DNA of 64,000 nt from Actinoplanes nipponensis (GCF_016862275.1 NZ_BOMQ01000045.1:62001-126000); one strand, 5' to 3'. Numbered from the stretch's first letter, positions 43,083-53,756 are shown. Numbers and translations are program-made. The notes: generated by a model not told the origin, from the letters alone.

Positions 43083-43712
43083 TCAGGAAGCGGCGTCCTC
43101 GGCGGGCTCGGCGGGCTCGGCCGACTCGGCCGCCTCGCCGGTGTCGCCCTCGAGCTGCTCCGCGGTCTGCGCCGCGGTGACCATCGCGAGCACGAACTCC
43201 GGATCGACCGCGAGCTCGGTGCCCTCGGGCAGCGTCACGTCGCCGGCGGTGACCGTCGAACCGGCCTCCAGCCCCTCGATCGAGACCTCGAACCCGCTCG
43301 GCAGGTGCATGGCCTCGGCCACCACGGCCAGCGTGTTCGACTCGTTGACGACCAGCGTGTTGCGGGCGGCCTCGCCGACCAGCGTCACCGGGACGTCGAC
43401 CTGGACCTTCTCGCCCCGCTTGACGATGATCAGGTCGACGTGCTCGTACGTCTCCTTGATCGGGTCGCGCTGGATGGCCTTCGGCAGGGCCAGCGTCGAA
43501 CCCGTGCCACCGACGACGTCGATGGTGAAGACCTGGTTGAGACCGCCGTGCCGGATGGCGGCGGCGAACTCACGCGCGGGCAGCGCGATGTGGACGGGAG
43601 CCTCGCCGTGTCCGTACAGCACGGCGGGCACCAGGCCGGCCCGGCGCGTGCGGCGGGCACCACCCTTGCCGAACTCGGTGCGGGGCTCGGCGCTGATCTT
43701 TACCTCGGACAC
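43083..43712 (-). CDS. rplY: ribosomal protein bL25 / general stress protein Ctc
   Basis: 209 residues from GTG at 43712 with AGGAG 8 nt upstream. The N-terminal L25 domain (VKISAEPRTEFGKGGARRTRRAGLVPAVLYG) is followed by the TL5/Ctc C-terminal beta domain (VPVTLVGEAARNTLVV, AMHLPSGFEVSIEGLEAGS) and an acidic Glu/Ala tail (EPAEPAEDAA). It binds 5S rRNA. Long-form L25 is the actinobacterial norm. It has a leader of up to about 300 nt after prs. Confidence 0.95.
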   Translation of the reverse strand: MSEVKISAEPRTEFGKGGARRTRRAGLVPAVLYGHGEAPVHIALPAREFAAAIRHGGLNQVFTIDVVGGTGSTLALPKAIQRDPIKETYEHVDLIIVKRGEKVQVDVPVTLVGEAARNTLVVNESNTLAVVAEAMHLPSGFEVSIEGLEAGSTVTAGDVTLPEGTELAVDPEFVLAMVTAAQTAEQLEGDTGEAAESAEPAEPAEDAAS

Positions 43713-43987
43713 GGGGAAACTCCTGAAAACGTTGGAACGGGCGGCGTGAGTCGGCGGGCTGCGGGCATTCGGCGCTCGGCGAAGGGGCGCACGGGCACAG
43801 GCCCGGAGCACCGCGTCGATCACGGTGCCTCAAGCGAACTCTGCAAACTGCAGCAGACCGCGTGGCACCCTCGCCGTGGCAACCGCACCAGCTTACCTGC
43901 CGCCACGGGGGCCGGACCGGCGGGTCCCGTCGGATCACCCGCCCTGCGGAAAATTCACCCGCACGACGGCGCCCGGCCCGGCCTAAA

Positions 43988-44008
43988 CCGGACAAAAACC
44001 TGGTCCGG
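43988..44008 (-). terminator. short hairpin after prs
   Basis: A 6-bp stem (CCGGAC with GTCCGG) has a 9-nt A-rich loop and begins 3 nt after the prs stop. A weak terminator candidate. The remaining gap to rplY (43713-43987) shows nothing I can assign. Confidence 0.4.
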
Positions 44009-44011
44009 GGC

Positions 44012-44992
44012 TCAGCTCAAGCCGCCGAACAACGTCGTGACGGACCCGTCGTCGAAGACCTCCCGGATCGCCCGCGCCAACAGCGGTGCGATCGACAGCA
44101 CGGTGATCTTGTCGAGCTGCTTCTCCGGCGGCAACGGCAGCGTGTTGGTCACCACCAGCTCACTGATCCGGCTGTTCTTCAGCCGCTCGGTCGCCGGATC
44201 CGACAGCAGCGCGTGCGTCGAAGCCACGATCACATCGGCGGCGCCCGAATCGAACAGGATGTCGGCGGCCTTGGTGATCGTGCCACCCGTGTCGATCATG
44301 TCGTCGACGATCAGGCACACCCGGCCCTCCACCTCGCCGACCACCCGGTTCGCCACCACCTGATTCGGCTTCAACGGGTCACGCGTCTTGTGGATGAACG
44401 CCAGCGGGCACCCGCCCAGACGGTCCGTCCACCGCTCCGCCACCCGCACCCGGCCCGAGTCCGGGGCCACGACCGTCATCGGCCGGCCCTCGAACTTCTT
44501 GATGATGTGCTCGGCGAGAATGTCCATCGCGAACAGGTGATCCACCGGGCCGTCGAAGAAGCCCTGGATCTGCGCCGTGTGCAGATCCACCGTCAGGATC
44601 CTGTTCGCGCCCGCCGTCTTCAGCAGGTCGGCGACCAGCCGCGCGGAGATCGGCTCCCGGCCCCGGTGCTTCTTGTCCTGCCGCGAGTACGGGTAGAACG
44701 GCAGCACCACGGTGATCCGCTTGGCCGAACCCCGCTTCAGCGCGTCCACCATGATCAGGGTCTCCATGACCCAGCGGTTCACGCCCTCGGTCACCGACTG
44801 GACGACGAACGCGTCCGAGCCCCGCACCGAATCCTTGAACCGGACGAAAATCTCCCCGTTGGCGAACTCGTACGAATCGGACGGGGTCGGCGCGATGCCG
44901 AGCACCTGACCGATCTCCTCCGCCAGCTCCGGGAAGCCCCGGCCGGAGAAAAGCATCAAACTCTTACGGTTCTCCGCGACGATGCTGCCCAT
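44012..44992 (-). CDS. prs: ribose-phosphate diphosphokinase (PRPP synthetase)
   Basis: 326 residues. ATP and metal motif VDLHTAQIQGFFD, the flexible loop VVLPFYPYSRQDKKHRGREPI, and the PRPP-binding site VCLIVDDMIDTGGTI near residue 225. It makes phosphoribosyl pyrophosphate from ribose 5-phosphate and ATP for nucleotide, histidine and tryptophan synthesis. ATG at 44992. Downstream of glmU with a 115-nt gap, the conserved actinobacterial order. Confidence 0.97.
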   Translation of the reverse strand: MGSIVAENRKSLMLFSGRGFPELAEEIGQVLGIAPTPSDSYEFANGEIFVRFKDSVRGSDAFVVQSVTEGVNRWVMETLIMVDALKRGSAKRITVVLPFYPYSRQDKKHRGREPISARLVADLLKTAGANRILTVDLHTAQIQGFFDGPVDHLFAMDILAEHIIKKFEGRPMTVVAPDSGRVRVAERWTDRLGGCPLAFIHKTRDPLKPNQVVANRVVGEVEGRVCLIVDDMIDTGGTITKAADILFDSGAADVIVASTHALLSDPATERLKNSRISELVVTNTLPLPPEKQLDKITVLSIAPLLARAIREVFDDGSVTTLFGGLS

Positions 44993-45107
44993 CGGCTCGT
45001 CCGCTCCCGTGCATCTAGGGGGTTGTCACCTGAAGTATCACCCGTGGCCGTCCCGGCGCCACGAACCGCGGCCCGGTCGTGGGATCCCTCACCCCAGCTT
45101 GCGCCCG

Positions 45108-46556
45108 CTACGCCCCGCTGTCCTCAGTCGCCGAGGTCCCGGCCCGCTCCGCCGCCTCCGCCGACACGGTGCCCGGCCGCTTGCGCGCCACCCAGCCCTC
45201 GATGTTGCGCTGCTGCGCCCGCGTGACCCCCAGATGCCCGGCCGGCACCTCCTTGGCCACCGCGCTGCCGGCCGCCACGTACGCCCCCGGCCCGATCTCC
45301 ACGGGCGCGATCAGCACCGTGTCACTGCCCACGAAAGCGGCCTCCCCCACGGTGGTGTGATGCTTGTTCACCCCGTCGTAGTTGGCGAAGATCGTGCCCG
45401 CCCCGATGTTCGCCTTCGGGCCGATCGTGGCATCACCCACATACGTCAGATGCGGCACCTTCGCCCCCGCCCCCAGCTCGGCGTTCTTCGTCTCCACGAA
45501 CCCGCCGACCTTCGACTTGCGGCCCAGCCGCGTACCCGGCCGCAGGAACGAGAACGGCCCCACCGTCGCGTCCGGGCCCACCTGCGCGCCGATGGCATGC
45601 GTCCGCAGCACCGTCGCGCCGGCCGCCACCACGGTGTCGATCAACGTGGTGTCCGGGCCGATCACCGCGCCCGTCGCCACCGTCGTCGCCCCCTGCAACT
45701 GCGAGTTCTGATCCACCACGGCATCGGGCTCGAGCGTCACGGTCACGTCGATCCAGGTCGTCGCCGGATCGAGGATCGACACCCCGGCCCGCATCCACTC
45801 GGTGTTGACCCTGTCCCGCAGCAGCCCCCGCAACCGCGCCAGCTCGGCCCGGTCGTTGCACCCCAGGGTCTCCAGCGCGTCGGCGGCCACATGCACCCCG
45901 ACCGCGTGACCCACCGCGGCGAGCAGCCCGAACACGTCGGTCAGATACTCCTCGCCCTGATCGTTGTCGGTGGACAGCTTTGACAACGCCTCCCGCAGCA
46001 GCGCGGCGTCGAAGGCGTAGATGCCCGCGTTCACCTCACGCACCGCCCGCACCTCGGCCGAAGCGTCCCGCTCCTCCACGATGCGCTCCAGGTTGCCGGC
46101 GCCGTCCCGCACGATCCGGCCCAGCCCGGCCGGATCCGGCACCTCGGCGGCCAGCACGGTCGCGCCGCGACTCGTCGACTCGTGCGCGGCGACCAGCGCC
46201 TCGACCGTGCCCGGACGCAGCAACGGCACATCGGCGTTGAGCACCACGACCGTGCCCGTGGCCTCCGGGATGGCGTCGAGCGCGATGCGCACGGCGTGCC
46301 CGGTGCCGTTCTGCTCGGCCTGCAGGACCGGGGTGGCGCCCGGAGCGATCTCGGCCAGGTGCGCGCGGACCTGGTCGGCCTTGTGCCCGACGACCACCAC
46401 GGTGCGCGAGGCCCGGACGGCCTCGGCGGCGTGCAGGACGTGACCGAGCAGCGTGCGGCCGAGCAGCGGGTGCAACATCTTGGGGGTCGCGGACTTCATC
46501 CGCTTGCCCTCACCGGCGGCGAGAACGACAACGGTACGGCTCCGGGCCTGGCTCAC
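45108..46556 (-). CDS. glmU: bifunctional N-acetylglucosamine-1-phosphate uridyltransferase/glucosamine-1-phosphate acetyltransferase
   Basis: 482 residues from GTG at 46556, which has GGAG 6-7 nt upstream; an ATG at 46568 would add four residues. The N-terminal uridyltransferase domain has VVLAAGEGKRMKSATPKMLHP and VVLNADVPLL. The C-terminal left-handed beta-helix with hexapeptide repeats starts near residue 265 and includes GPFSFLRPGTRLG, VETKNAELGAGAKVPHLTYVG and the acetyl-CoA region. It makes UDP-GlcNAc for peptidoglycan. The tRNA-Gln gene lies just upstream on the same strand. Confidence 0.96.
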   Translation of the reverse strand: MSQARSRTVVVLAAGEGKRMKSATPKMLHPLLGRTLLGHVLHAAEAVRASRTVVVVGHKADQVRAHLAEIAPGATPVLQAEQNGTGHAVRIALDAIPEATGTVVVLNADVPLLRPGTVEALVAAHESTSRGATVLAAEVPDPAGLGRIVRDGAGNLERIVEERDASAEVRAVREVNAGIYAFDAALLREALSKLSTDNDQGEEYLTDVFGLLAAVGHAVGVHVAADALETLGCNDRAELARLRGLLRDRVNTEWMRAGVSILDPATTWIDVTVTLEPDAVVDQNSQLQGATTVATGAVIGPDTTLIDTVVAAGATVLRTHAIGAQVGPDATVGPFSFLRPGTRLGRKSKVGGFVETKNAELGAGAKVPHLTYVGDATIGPKANIGAGTIFANYDGVNKHHTTVGEAAFVGSDTVLIAPVEIGPGAYVAAGSAVAKEVPAGHLGVTRAQQRNIEGWVARKRPGTVSAEAAERAGTSATEDSGA

Positions 46557-46620
46557 GCGGGACTCCATTGATCGCAGTGGCTATGCACAACGCGGCGCCG
46601 ACTCAACCGCAGACGGAAAG

Positions 46621-46691
46621 CTCCCGAGAGAGGATTCGAACCCCTATAATCACAGCCAAAGTGTGACGTCCTGCCCTTAGACGACTCGGGA
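46621..46691 (-). tRNA. tRNA-Gln (anticodon TTG)
   Basis: The minus-strand sequence folds into a full cloverleaf: acceptor TCCCGAG/CTCGGGA, D stem GTCT/GGAC, anticodon stem TCACA/TGTGA with loop CTTTGGC (anticodon TTG), T stem AGGGG/CCTCT with loop TTCGAAT, and discriminator G. CCA is not encoded. It is placed between glmU and the HTH/LAGLIDADG-like gene. Confidence 0.96.
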
Positions 46692-46729
46692 GGGCAAAGC
46701 GGACATAACGATAAGGTCATGCTCGCGGG

Positions 46730-47605
46730 CTACATCCTAACCTCTTCGATCGACCGCATCGCGGCGGCAATCCCACCCATCAGACCTTCGATCTTCCAGT
46801 ACAGGGTGCGGGACTCTGGAACGTCCACGACGAGGCACCCCCGATAAGGATCTCCGACGTTGTGCCGGACCGTGGACGGGTTGTGCGTCTTCAAGGTCGG
46901 ACGGCGGAAAATCTCGAACGGCACCCCCACCTCCTCGGCCCACCACCGCCCTGCCGCCTCCGCGTCGGCAGACTCGTGGATGCTGATCCGATACCTGAGC
47001 ACCTGCCGGTCCTCGCCCCACGATTCCAGGAAGCGCAGGAACAAGCGGATGAGCCCGGGGTCGCTGTTGATGAAGGTGACCCGGCACCTGTTCGGCTGCC
47101 AGGGCTTGGCCTTGGTTCCCTCGCACCAGTAGGCCACCGCCCCGAGCAGCCGGACCTCGCGGTCGGAAAGCTCGTCGACCCAGGCCGCCTGATCGTCGTT
47201 GATCGCCGCCCGGTCCGCGTCCCGCTTCTTGCGCAGCGGCTCCCACCGCGTTTCCGACACCCGGCGGGAATGCTCACTGCGCCGCCGCTGCGCCTGCTCG
47301 CTCGTCTCGTCCAGCGGCAGATGCCTGACCCACAGGTAGGCCGTCGACTTGGAGATGCTCAGCGCCGCCGCGATCTCCGGCACCGTCGCCCCGCCCTGCC
47401 GCAGGGCGACGGCTCGGGCCCGCAGGTCGTCCTTGGCCCGCGGCCGGCGGGTCCATTCGGGAGTCGGCTCGTCCCGCAGCCAGGCGGCCATGGTGTCACG
47501 GCTGACGCCGAAGTGTTCTCTGAGCCGGTCCAGCGACATCCGGCTTCCGGCCCGCAGACGCCGGGCTTCCCCGGCACGGGGGTCTTCCCCATACGTGGTA
47601 TGCAT
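46730..47605 (-). CDS. helix-turn-helix protein with LAGLIDADG-like C-terminal domain
   Basis: 291 residues. The N-terminal half has two HTH units: SLDRLREHFGVSRDTMAAWL (about residues 24-43) and VPEIAAALSISKSTAYLWV (about 74-92). A basic linker follows. From about residue 150, LLGAVAYWCEGTKAK, RVTFINSDPGLIRLFLRFL, RYRISIHE and RTLYWKIEGLMGGI match a family of actinobacterial proteins related to LAGLIDADG homing endonucleases. The acidic residue of the motif (CEGTK) is kept, so nuclease activity is possible. ATG at 47605. A TAGAGT box ending 9 nt upstream suggests a short or absent leader. Its position 38 nt from a tRNA hints at a mobile origin. Pattern-based call. Confidence 0.65.
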   Translation of the reverse strand: MHTTYGEDPRAGEARRLRAGSRMSLDRLREHFGVSRDTMAAWLRDEPTPEWTRRPRAKDDLRARAVALRQGGATVPEIAAALSISKSTAYLWVRHLPLDETSEQAQRRRSEHSRRVSETRWEPLRKKRDADRAAINDDQAAWVDELSDREVRLLGAVAYWCEGTKAKPWQPNRCRVTFINSDPGLIRLFLRFLESWGEDRQVLRYRISIHESADAEAAGRWWAEEVGVPFEIFRRPTLKTHNPSTVRHNVGDPYRGCLVVDVPESRTLYWKIEGLMGGIAAAMRSIEEVRM

Positions 47606-47714
47606 GTCGATGACTCTACTAGTCGCTGGACCAGTAGTCTCGTGACAATAAAGAGGCGCCTGTCACGGTCACGCGGGACCGCCGGGACTTTCGTCGCCCT
47701 GGCAGGATGGCCGG

Positions 47715-48413
47715 GTGACAGACCACAGCGAACCGGGCTCCGAGCCGCGCACCCGGCGGTCCCGGCCGCCGCGTACGGTCGCGGCGGCGGGCAAGGGCGC
47801 CGCCCGGGTTCGCATGCCGGCCGCCCAGCGCCGCGAACAGCTCATCGCGATCGGCCGTCAGCTGTTCGCCGAGCGCGGCTTCGAGGCCACCTCGGTGGAG
47901 GAGGTGGCGGCCCGGGCGAAGGTGTCCAAGCCGGTGGTCTACGAGCACTTCGGCGGCAAGGAGGGCCTGTACGCCGTGGTGGTCGACCGGGAGGTGCGCG
48001 CGCTGTTGGAGCGCATCGCCGCCGGGCTGACGGCGGGGCATCCGCGGGAGTTGCTGGAGCAGGCGGCGCTGGCGTTGCTGGATTACATCGAGCAGGAGCC
48101 GCACGGCTTCCAGGTGCTGGTGCGGGAGTCGCCGCTGTTGTCGGCGGGCGGCAATTTCTCCAGCGTGATGAACGACGTGGCCCATCAGGTGGAGCACATC
48201 CTGGCCGCCGAGTTCCGTTCGCGCGGTCTGGAGCCGAAGCTGGCGGAGCTGTATTCGCAGGCGCTGGTGGGGATGGTGGCGCTGGTGGGCCAGTGGTGGC
48301 GGGAGGCGCGCAAGCCGAAGAAGGAGACGGTGGCCGCGCATCTGGTGAATCTGGCCTGGAACGGGCTGTCGCATCTGGAGTCGAAGCCGACGCTGTTGAC
48401 CCGGGCCAAGTGA
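47715..48413 (+). CDS. TetR family transcriptional regulator
   Basis: 232 residues from GTG at 47715. An Arg/Ala-rich N-terminal tail of about 35 residues precedes the TetR HTH (RREQLIAIGRQLFAERGFEATSVEEVA, KVSKPVVYEHFGGKEGLY). The ligand-binding C-terminal domain has DYIEQEPHGFQVLVRESPL. Similar regulators lie near glmU in many actinobacteria. Target genes are not evident; the divergent HTH gene lies 109 nt away. It ends at a bidirectional terminator. Confidence 0.92.
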   Translation: MTDHSEPGSEPRTRRSRPPRTVAAAGKGAARVRMPAAQRREQLIAIGRQLFAERGFEATSVEEVAARAKVSKPVVYEHFGGKEGLYAVVVDREVRALLERIAAGLTAGHPRELLEQAALALLDYIEQEPHGFQVLVRESPLLSAGGNFSSVMNDVAHQVEHILAAEFRSRGLEPKLAELYSQALVGMVALVGQWWREARKPKKETVAAHLVNLAWNGLSHLESKPTLLTRAK

Positions 48414-48418
48414 CGCGG

Positions 48419-48447
48419 AACGCCCCCGGCGGGTGGCCGGGGGCGTT
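48419..48447. terminator. bidirectional terminator between tetR-type gene and DUF4383 gene
   Basis: A 12-bp perfect stem (AACGCCCCCGGC with GCCGGGGGCGTT) and 5-nt loop lie between two convergent genes. Confidence 0.9.
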
Positions 48448-48462
48448 GGCGGTGCGGTGGGG

Positions 48463-48930
48463 TCAGGCGTTCTGGGCCTGGCGTTCGCGGGCCTGCCGGG
48501 GCGCGCCGGTCTGCTCGGACGGGCCGACCTTGCTGTAGTACGCGGCCATGATCAGCACCAGGCCGATGAGGTAGGTGACGACCACCGTGGAGACGCTGAA
48601 GTCGAGGAAGTTGGCGTCGGTGCGGATCGCCGCCAGCTCGTAGCTGCCGACCACCAGCAGGCCCCAGCCGAAGTACTTGTCGACGACGGTGTCGGAGTTG
48701 CGGCCCAGCACCGTGGCGACGAGCACGATCGCGCCGATCAGCACCGTGACGATGGACCAGAAGAGGTTGGTCCCCTGGCCGAGGACGCGCTCGTCGCTGT
48801 CGCCGAACAGGCCGTCGCCGGCGGTCGTGATCGCGCCGAGGATGCCGAACAGCACCAGGTAGATCCCCGTCAGCGCGCCCAGGGCGCGGTAGAGCGGCCG
48901 CAGCGGGTGGTTGACCGGGTTGTGCGCCAT
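48463..48930 (-). CDS. DUF4383 domain-containing membrane protein
   Basis: 155 residues from ATG at 48930. Four membrane segments (LGALTGIYLVLFGILGAI, LFWSIVTVLIGAIVLVATVLG, WGLLVVGSYELAAI, TVVVTYLIGLVLIMAAYY). The N-terminal VNHPLRPLYRALG and the GTNLFWS block are typical of DUF4383 proteins, which have no known function. The polar C-terminus carries Arg/Gln-rich residues. Confidence 0.85.
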   Translation of the reverse strand: MAHNPVNHPLRPLYRALGALTGIYLVLFGILGAITTAGDGLFGDSDERVLGQGTNLFWSIVTVLIGAIVLVATVLGRNSDTVVDKYFGWGLLVVGSYELAAIRTDANFLDFSVSTVVVTYLIGLVLIMAAYYSKVGPSEQTGAPRQARERQAQNA

Positions 48931-49031
48931 GGTGTCCGTCTCCAACGTCGGGTGGTGTCGTAGCGATTCTCGCGCATCGCCGGGGGCCGCGCAGGGGCAC
49001 CCCCGGATCAACGGACTCGGGTGGTGGTGGC

Positions 49032-50831
<1,800 letters not shown>

Positions 50832-50838
50832 GATGGGT

Positions 50839-51786
50839 CTAGGTTACCCGGGCTCCCGGCATCGGTCCCCGCGCGGTGACCGCGGCGCGGCACACCTGGG
50901 CCCGGTCGAGGCCGGCTGCCACCCGTTCGGCGTGGGCGCCGTCGGTGGCCAGGAACACACAGGTGGGTCCGGAGCCGGAGACGATGCCGGCGACCGCGCC
51001 CGCGTCGTAGCCGGCCTTGAGCACGTCGGCCAGGGCCGGGCGCAGCGACAGGGCGGCCGGTTGCAGGTCGTTGGCGAGGGCGGCGCCGAGCACCTCGGGC
51101 CGGCGTTGGCGCAGCGCGCCCATCAGCTCGTCCGCGCTCTCCAGGGCGGTGGGCGGCCAGGGGCTGTCGCGCAGCCGGTCCAGCTCGCGGTAGACCTCGG
51201 GGGTGGACAGGCCGCCGTCGGCGATGGCGATGACCCAGTGCCAGGTGGTGGGCCGGGCCAGGATGGGGCTGACCGTCTCGCCGTGGCCGGTGCCGAGGGC
51301 GGTGCCGCCGTGCAGCAGGAACGGAATGTCGGAGCCGAGCTCGGCGCCGATCTCGGCCAGTTCGTCCTTGCTGTAGCCGGTGCCCCAGAGCAGGTCGCAG
51401 GCGAGCAGGGTGGCGGCCGCGTCGGCGCTGCCGCCGGCCAGGCCGCCGGCGAGCGGGATCGATTTGCGCAGGTGCAGCCGGGCGTAGGCGGGCACCCGGG
51501 CCTTGGCGGCGAGGGCGCGGGCGGCCCGCATGATCAGGTTGCTGTCGTCGAGGGCCAGTTCGCCCGCGCCCTCGCCCTCCATGGTCAGCGCGAGGGTGTC
51601 GCCGGGGCGGGCGGTCAGCTCGTCGAAGAGGCTGATCGCGTGGTAGACGGTGTTGAGCTCGTGGAAGCCGTCCGCGCGCAGGGGGCCGACGCCCAGGTGC
51701 AAATTGATCTTGGCGGGCACCCGGACCTTCACCGGACCGGGATACCGGCGGGGCTTGTCGTCGTCGGGCCCCCACGCCTCCGTCAC
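50839..51786 (-). CDS. ispE: 4-diphosphocytidyl-2-C-methyl-D-erythritol kinase
   Basis: 315 residues from GTG at 51786, which overlaps the Uma2 stop (GTGA). GHMP kinase: VRVPAKINLHLGVGPLRADGFHEL, the phosphate-binding IPLAGGLAGGSADAAATLL near residue 105, and SGSGPTCVF near the C-terminus. It phosphorylates CDP-methylerythritol in the MEP isoprenoid pathway. It normally follows rsmA directly; here a Uma2 gene is in between. Confidence 0.95.
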   Translation of the reverse strand: MTEAWGPDDDKPRRYPGPVKVRVPAKINLHLGVGPLRADGFHELNTVYHAISLFDELTARPGDTLALTMEGEGAGELALDDSNLIMRAARALAAKARVPAYARLHLRKSIPLAGGLAGGSADAAATLLACDLLWGTGYSKDELAEIGAELGSDIPFLLHGGTALGTGHGETVSPILARPTTWHWVIAIADGGLSTPEVYRELDRLRDSPWPPTALESADELMGALRQRRPEVLGAALANDLQPAALSLRPALADVLKAGYDAGAVAGIVSGSGPTCVFLATDGAHAERVAAGLDRAQVCRAAVTARGPMPGARVT

Positions 51787-52358
51787 GGAGTGATGTCCGA
51801 GATCGGCAGCCGGATCTCGAACGGCGCCGTCAGCACCAGCTCGTCGGCCGAGTCGGCGACCAGCTGATAGCTGCCGTCGACCAGGTCGTAGGCGTAGACG
51901 TGCACCGGGTTCTGCTCGATGCGCCAGTAGTGCGGGATGCCGGCTGCGGCGTATTCGGCCGGCTTCTCCAGCCGATCGCGCCGCCTGGTGCCCGGCGAAA
52001 CGACTTCCACGGCCAGGGTCACCTGCTCGACGACCGAGTAGTGCCTCGATCCCGACACATCCGCGTCGACCAGAAGGACATCCGGCTCGAAGGTGTTGTC
52101 CAGCGACACGGCCACGCCGGTCGCCTGGCTCGCCCTGTACTCCCGGGGAGCATGCTGACGCAACCACAACCACAACAGACTGCAGATGTCCTGGTGGTCG
52201 TAGGTCGGTGAGGGAACCACGATCATTACTCCGTCGCGAAGCTCGACGCGGGGGGCGTCATCAGGCAGGCACAACACGTCTTCGATCGTGGCGGCCGCCA
52301 GCCGCTGCCTGATCGGGTCCGGGGTCCACATGACGTGGCCCGTGGGTTCCGCCGTCAT
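51783..52358 (-). CDS. Uma2 family endonuclease-like protein
   Basis: 191 residues. Uma2 (DUF820) fold of the PD-(D/E)XK superfamily: RVELRDGVMIVVPSPTYDHQ, FEPDVLLVD with the catalytic Asp, LAVEVVSPGTRRRDRLEKPAEYAAAGIPHYW with the E-x-V core and the following Lys, and a C-terminal beta region. The active-site residues appear intact. ATG at 52358 overlaps the rsmA stop (ATGA), with GAGGAGGTGG upstream, and its own stop overlaps ispE. Such genes are often multicopy in actinobacteria and cyanobacteria; function unknown. Confidence 0.9.
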   Translation of the reverse strand: MTAEPTGHVMWTPDPIRQRLAAATIEDVLCLPDDAPRVELRDGVMIVVPSPTYDHQDICSLLWLWLRQHAPREYRASQATGVAVSLDNTFEPDVLLVDADVSGSRHYSVVEQVTLAVEVVSPGTRRRDRLEKPAEYAAAGIPHYWRIEQNPVHVYAYDLVDGSYQLVADSADELVLTAPFEIRLPISDITP

Positions 52359-53254
52359 AGGTCCACCTCCTCGTGCCGCCGGCCGGACGCGCTGAGCTTA
52401 CCGCCGTACCCGGGACCGGTGGCGGCGGCCGCGATCGCGGCGAACTGTCCCACGGTGAGCGACTCGCCGCGGGCCTGCGGGCTCACCCCGGCGGTGACCA
52501 GCACCTGCTCCGCCCGGTCGGCACCGCCGGCCCAGCCGGCCAGCGCCGCCCGCAGGGTCTTGCGGCGCTGGGCGAAGGCCGCGTCGACCACCTGGAAGAC
52601 GGCGCGCCGGTCGGCGCCGGCGGGCGGGGTGCGGGCGGCGAACGCGACCAGGCCCGAGTCCACGTTCGGGACCGGCCAGAACACCGCGGGCGGGACCTTG
52701 CCGGCGGCGCGCGCCTCGGCGTACCAGGCGAGCTTGACCGACGGGACGCCGTACACCTTCGAGCCGGGGCCGGCGACCAGCCGGTCGGCGACCTCCTTCT
52801 GCACCATCACCAGGCCGCCGCGCAGCGACGGCAGCTCGGCCAGCAGGTGCAGCACCACCGGCACGGCGACGTTGTACGGCAGGTTGGCCACCAGCATCGT
52901 CGGCGCCGGGGCGAGCTCGCCCGCCCGGACCCGCAGCGCGTCGGCGTGGTGCACGGTCAGTTTGCCGACGTCGGCGCGCTCGGCCACGGTCGCCGGCAGC
53001 GCCGCGGCCAGCACCGGATCGAGCTCGACGGCGTGCACGTGCGCGGCCGCCCCGAGCAGCCCCAGGGTCAGCGAGCCCAGCCCCGGTCCCACCTCGCAGA
53101 CCACGTCGTCGCTGGTCAGGGCGGCCGCGGCGACGATGCGGCGGACGGTGTTGGGGTCGTGCACGAAGTTCTGGCCGAGCTTCTTGGTCGGCGCGACGCC
53201 GAGGCGCGCGGCCAGCTCCCGGATCTCCGCCGGGCCGAGCAGTGCGTCCGCCAT
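52355..53254 (-). CDS. rsmA: 16S rRNA (adenine(1518)-N(6)/adenine(1519)-N(6))-dimethyltransferase
   Basis: 299 residues from ATG at 53254. KKLGQNFVHDPNTVRRIV at the start, SAM-binding VCEVGPGLGSLTLGLL near residue 48, and NLPYNVAVPVVLHLL, the KsgA/Dim1 catalytic motif. It dimethylates two adenines near the 3' end of 16S rRNA. The stop overlaps the Uma2 gene. The usual gene between tatD and rsmA, rpfB, is missing here. Confidence 0.96.
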   Translation of the reverse strand: MADALLGPAEIRELAARLGVAPTKKLGQNFVHDPNTVRRIVAAAALTSDDVVCEVGPGLGSLTLGLLGAAAHVHAVELDPVLAAALPATVAERADVGKLTVHHADALRVRAGELAPAPTMLVANLPYNVAVPVVLHLLAELPSLRGGLVMVQKEVADRLVAGPGSKVYGVPSVKLAWYAEARAAGKVPPAVFWPVPNVDSGLVAFAARTPPAGADRRAVFQVVDAAFAQRRKTLRAALAGWAGGADRAEQVLVTAGVSPQARGESLTVGQFAAIAAAATGPGYGGKLSASGRRHEEVDL

Positions 53255-53336
53255 GAGGTGAGAGCCTACGGCCGCGACGGGGTGACCGGGCCGCACGGGG
53301 CAGCGGTGACCGGCCCGGACACGGTAGAACGAGGTC

Positions 53337-53756
53337 ATGACGGAGCTGCTCGAGCTGCGCGGGGTGGTGGAAGCCGCCCCGGACGAGGTCGCCGGGGTGC
53401 TGCTCGACGCCCGTCCGGGCGGGCGCTCGCCGCTGGCCGCGACCGGCTCGGCGGTCCCGTCGCGCGGCGACGAGTTCACGGTGGTGCTCGAAGGCAGCAC
53501 CATGCGGGTGACGCTGGACCGGGCCGCGCGCTCGGTCACCCAGCAGGGTGAGTGGTGGTATCGCGGCGTCACCAGCGTCGAGCCGGACGAGCGGGGCTCG
53601 CTGGTGCTGTACCGCATCTTCAACGTGGCGCCGGGGCACCGCTGGGCGGTCCGGTTCGTCTCCCGGGGGCCGCTCGCGGCGGCGCCCACGGCGTTCGCGA
53701 AGCTGCTCGGCGGCCTGGGCGAGCAGCTCGACTGCGCGGCGTACCCGCTGGGTTGA
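53337..53756 (+). CDS. SRPBCC-like small protein of unknown function
   Basis: 139 residues from ATG at 53337. Starts LELRGVVEAAPDEVAGVLLD and ends FAKLLGGLGEQLDCAAYPL, with a beta-rich middle (FTVVLEGSTMRVTLDR, RGSLVLYRIFNV), which fits the START/SRPBCC helix-grip fold. No signal peptide. It lies on the opposite strand between tatD and rsmA, 7 nt from the tatD end. The fold assignment is by pattern and tentative. Confidence 0.7.
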   Translation: MTELLELRGVVEAAPDEVAGVLLDARPGGRSPLAATGSAVPSRGDEFTVVLEGSTMRVTLDRAARSVTQQGEWWYRGVTSVEPDERGSLVLYRIFNVAPGHRWAVRFVSRGPLAAAPTAFAKLLGGLGEQLDCAAYPLG

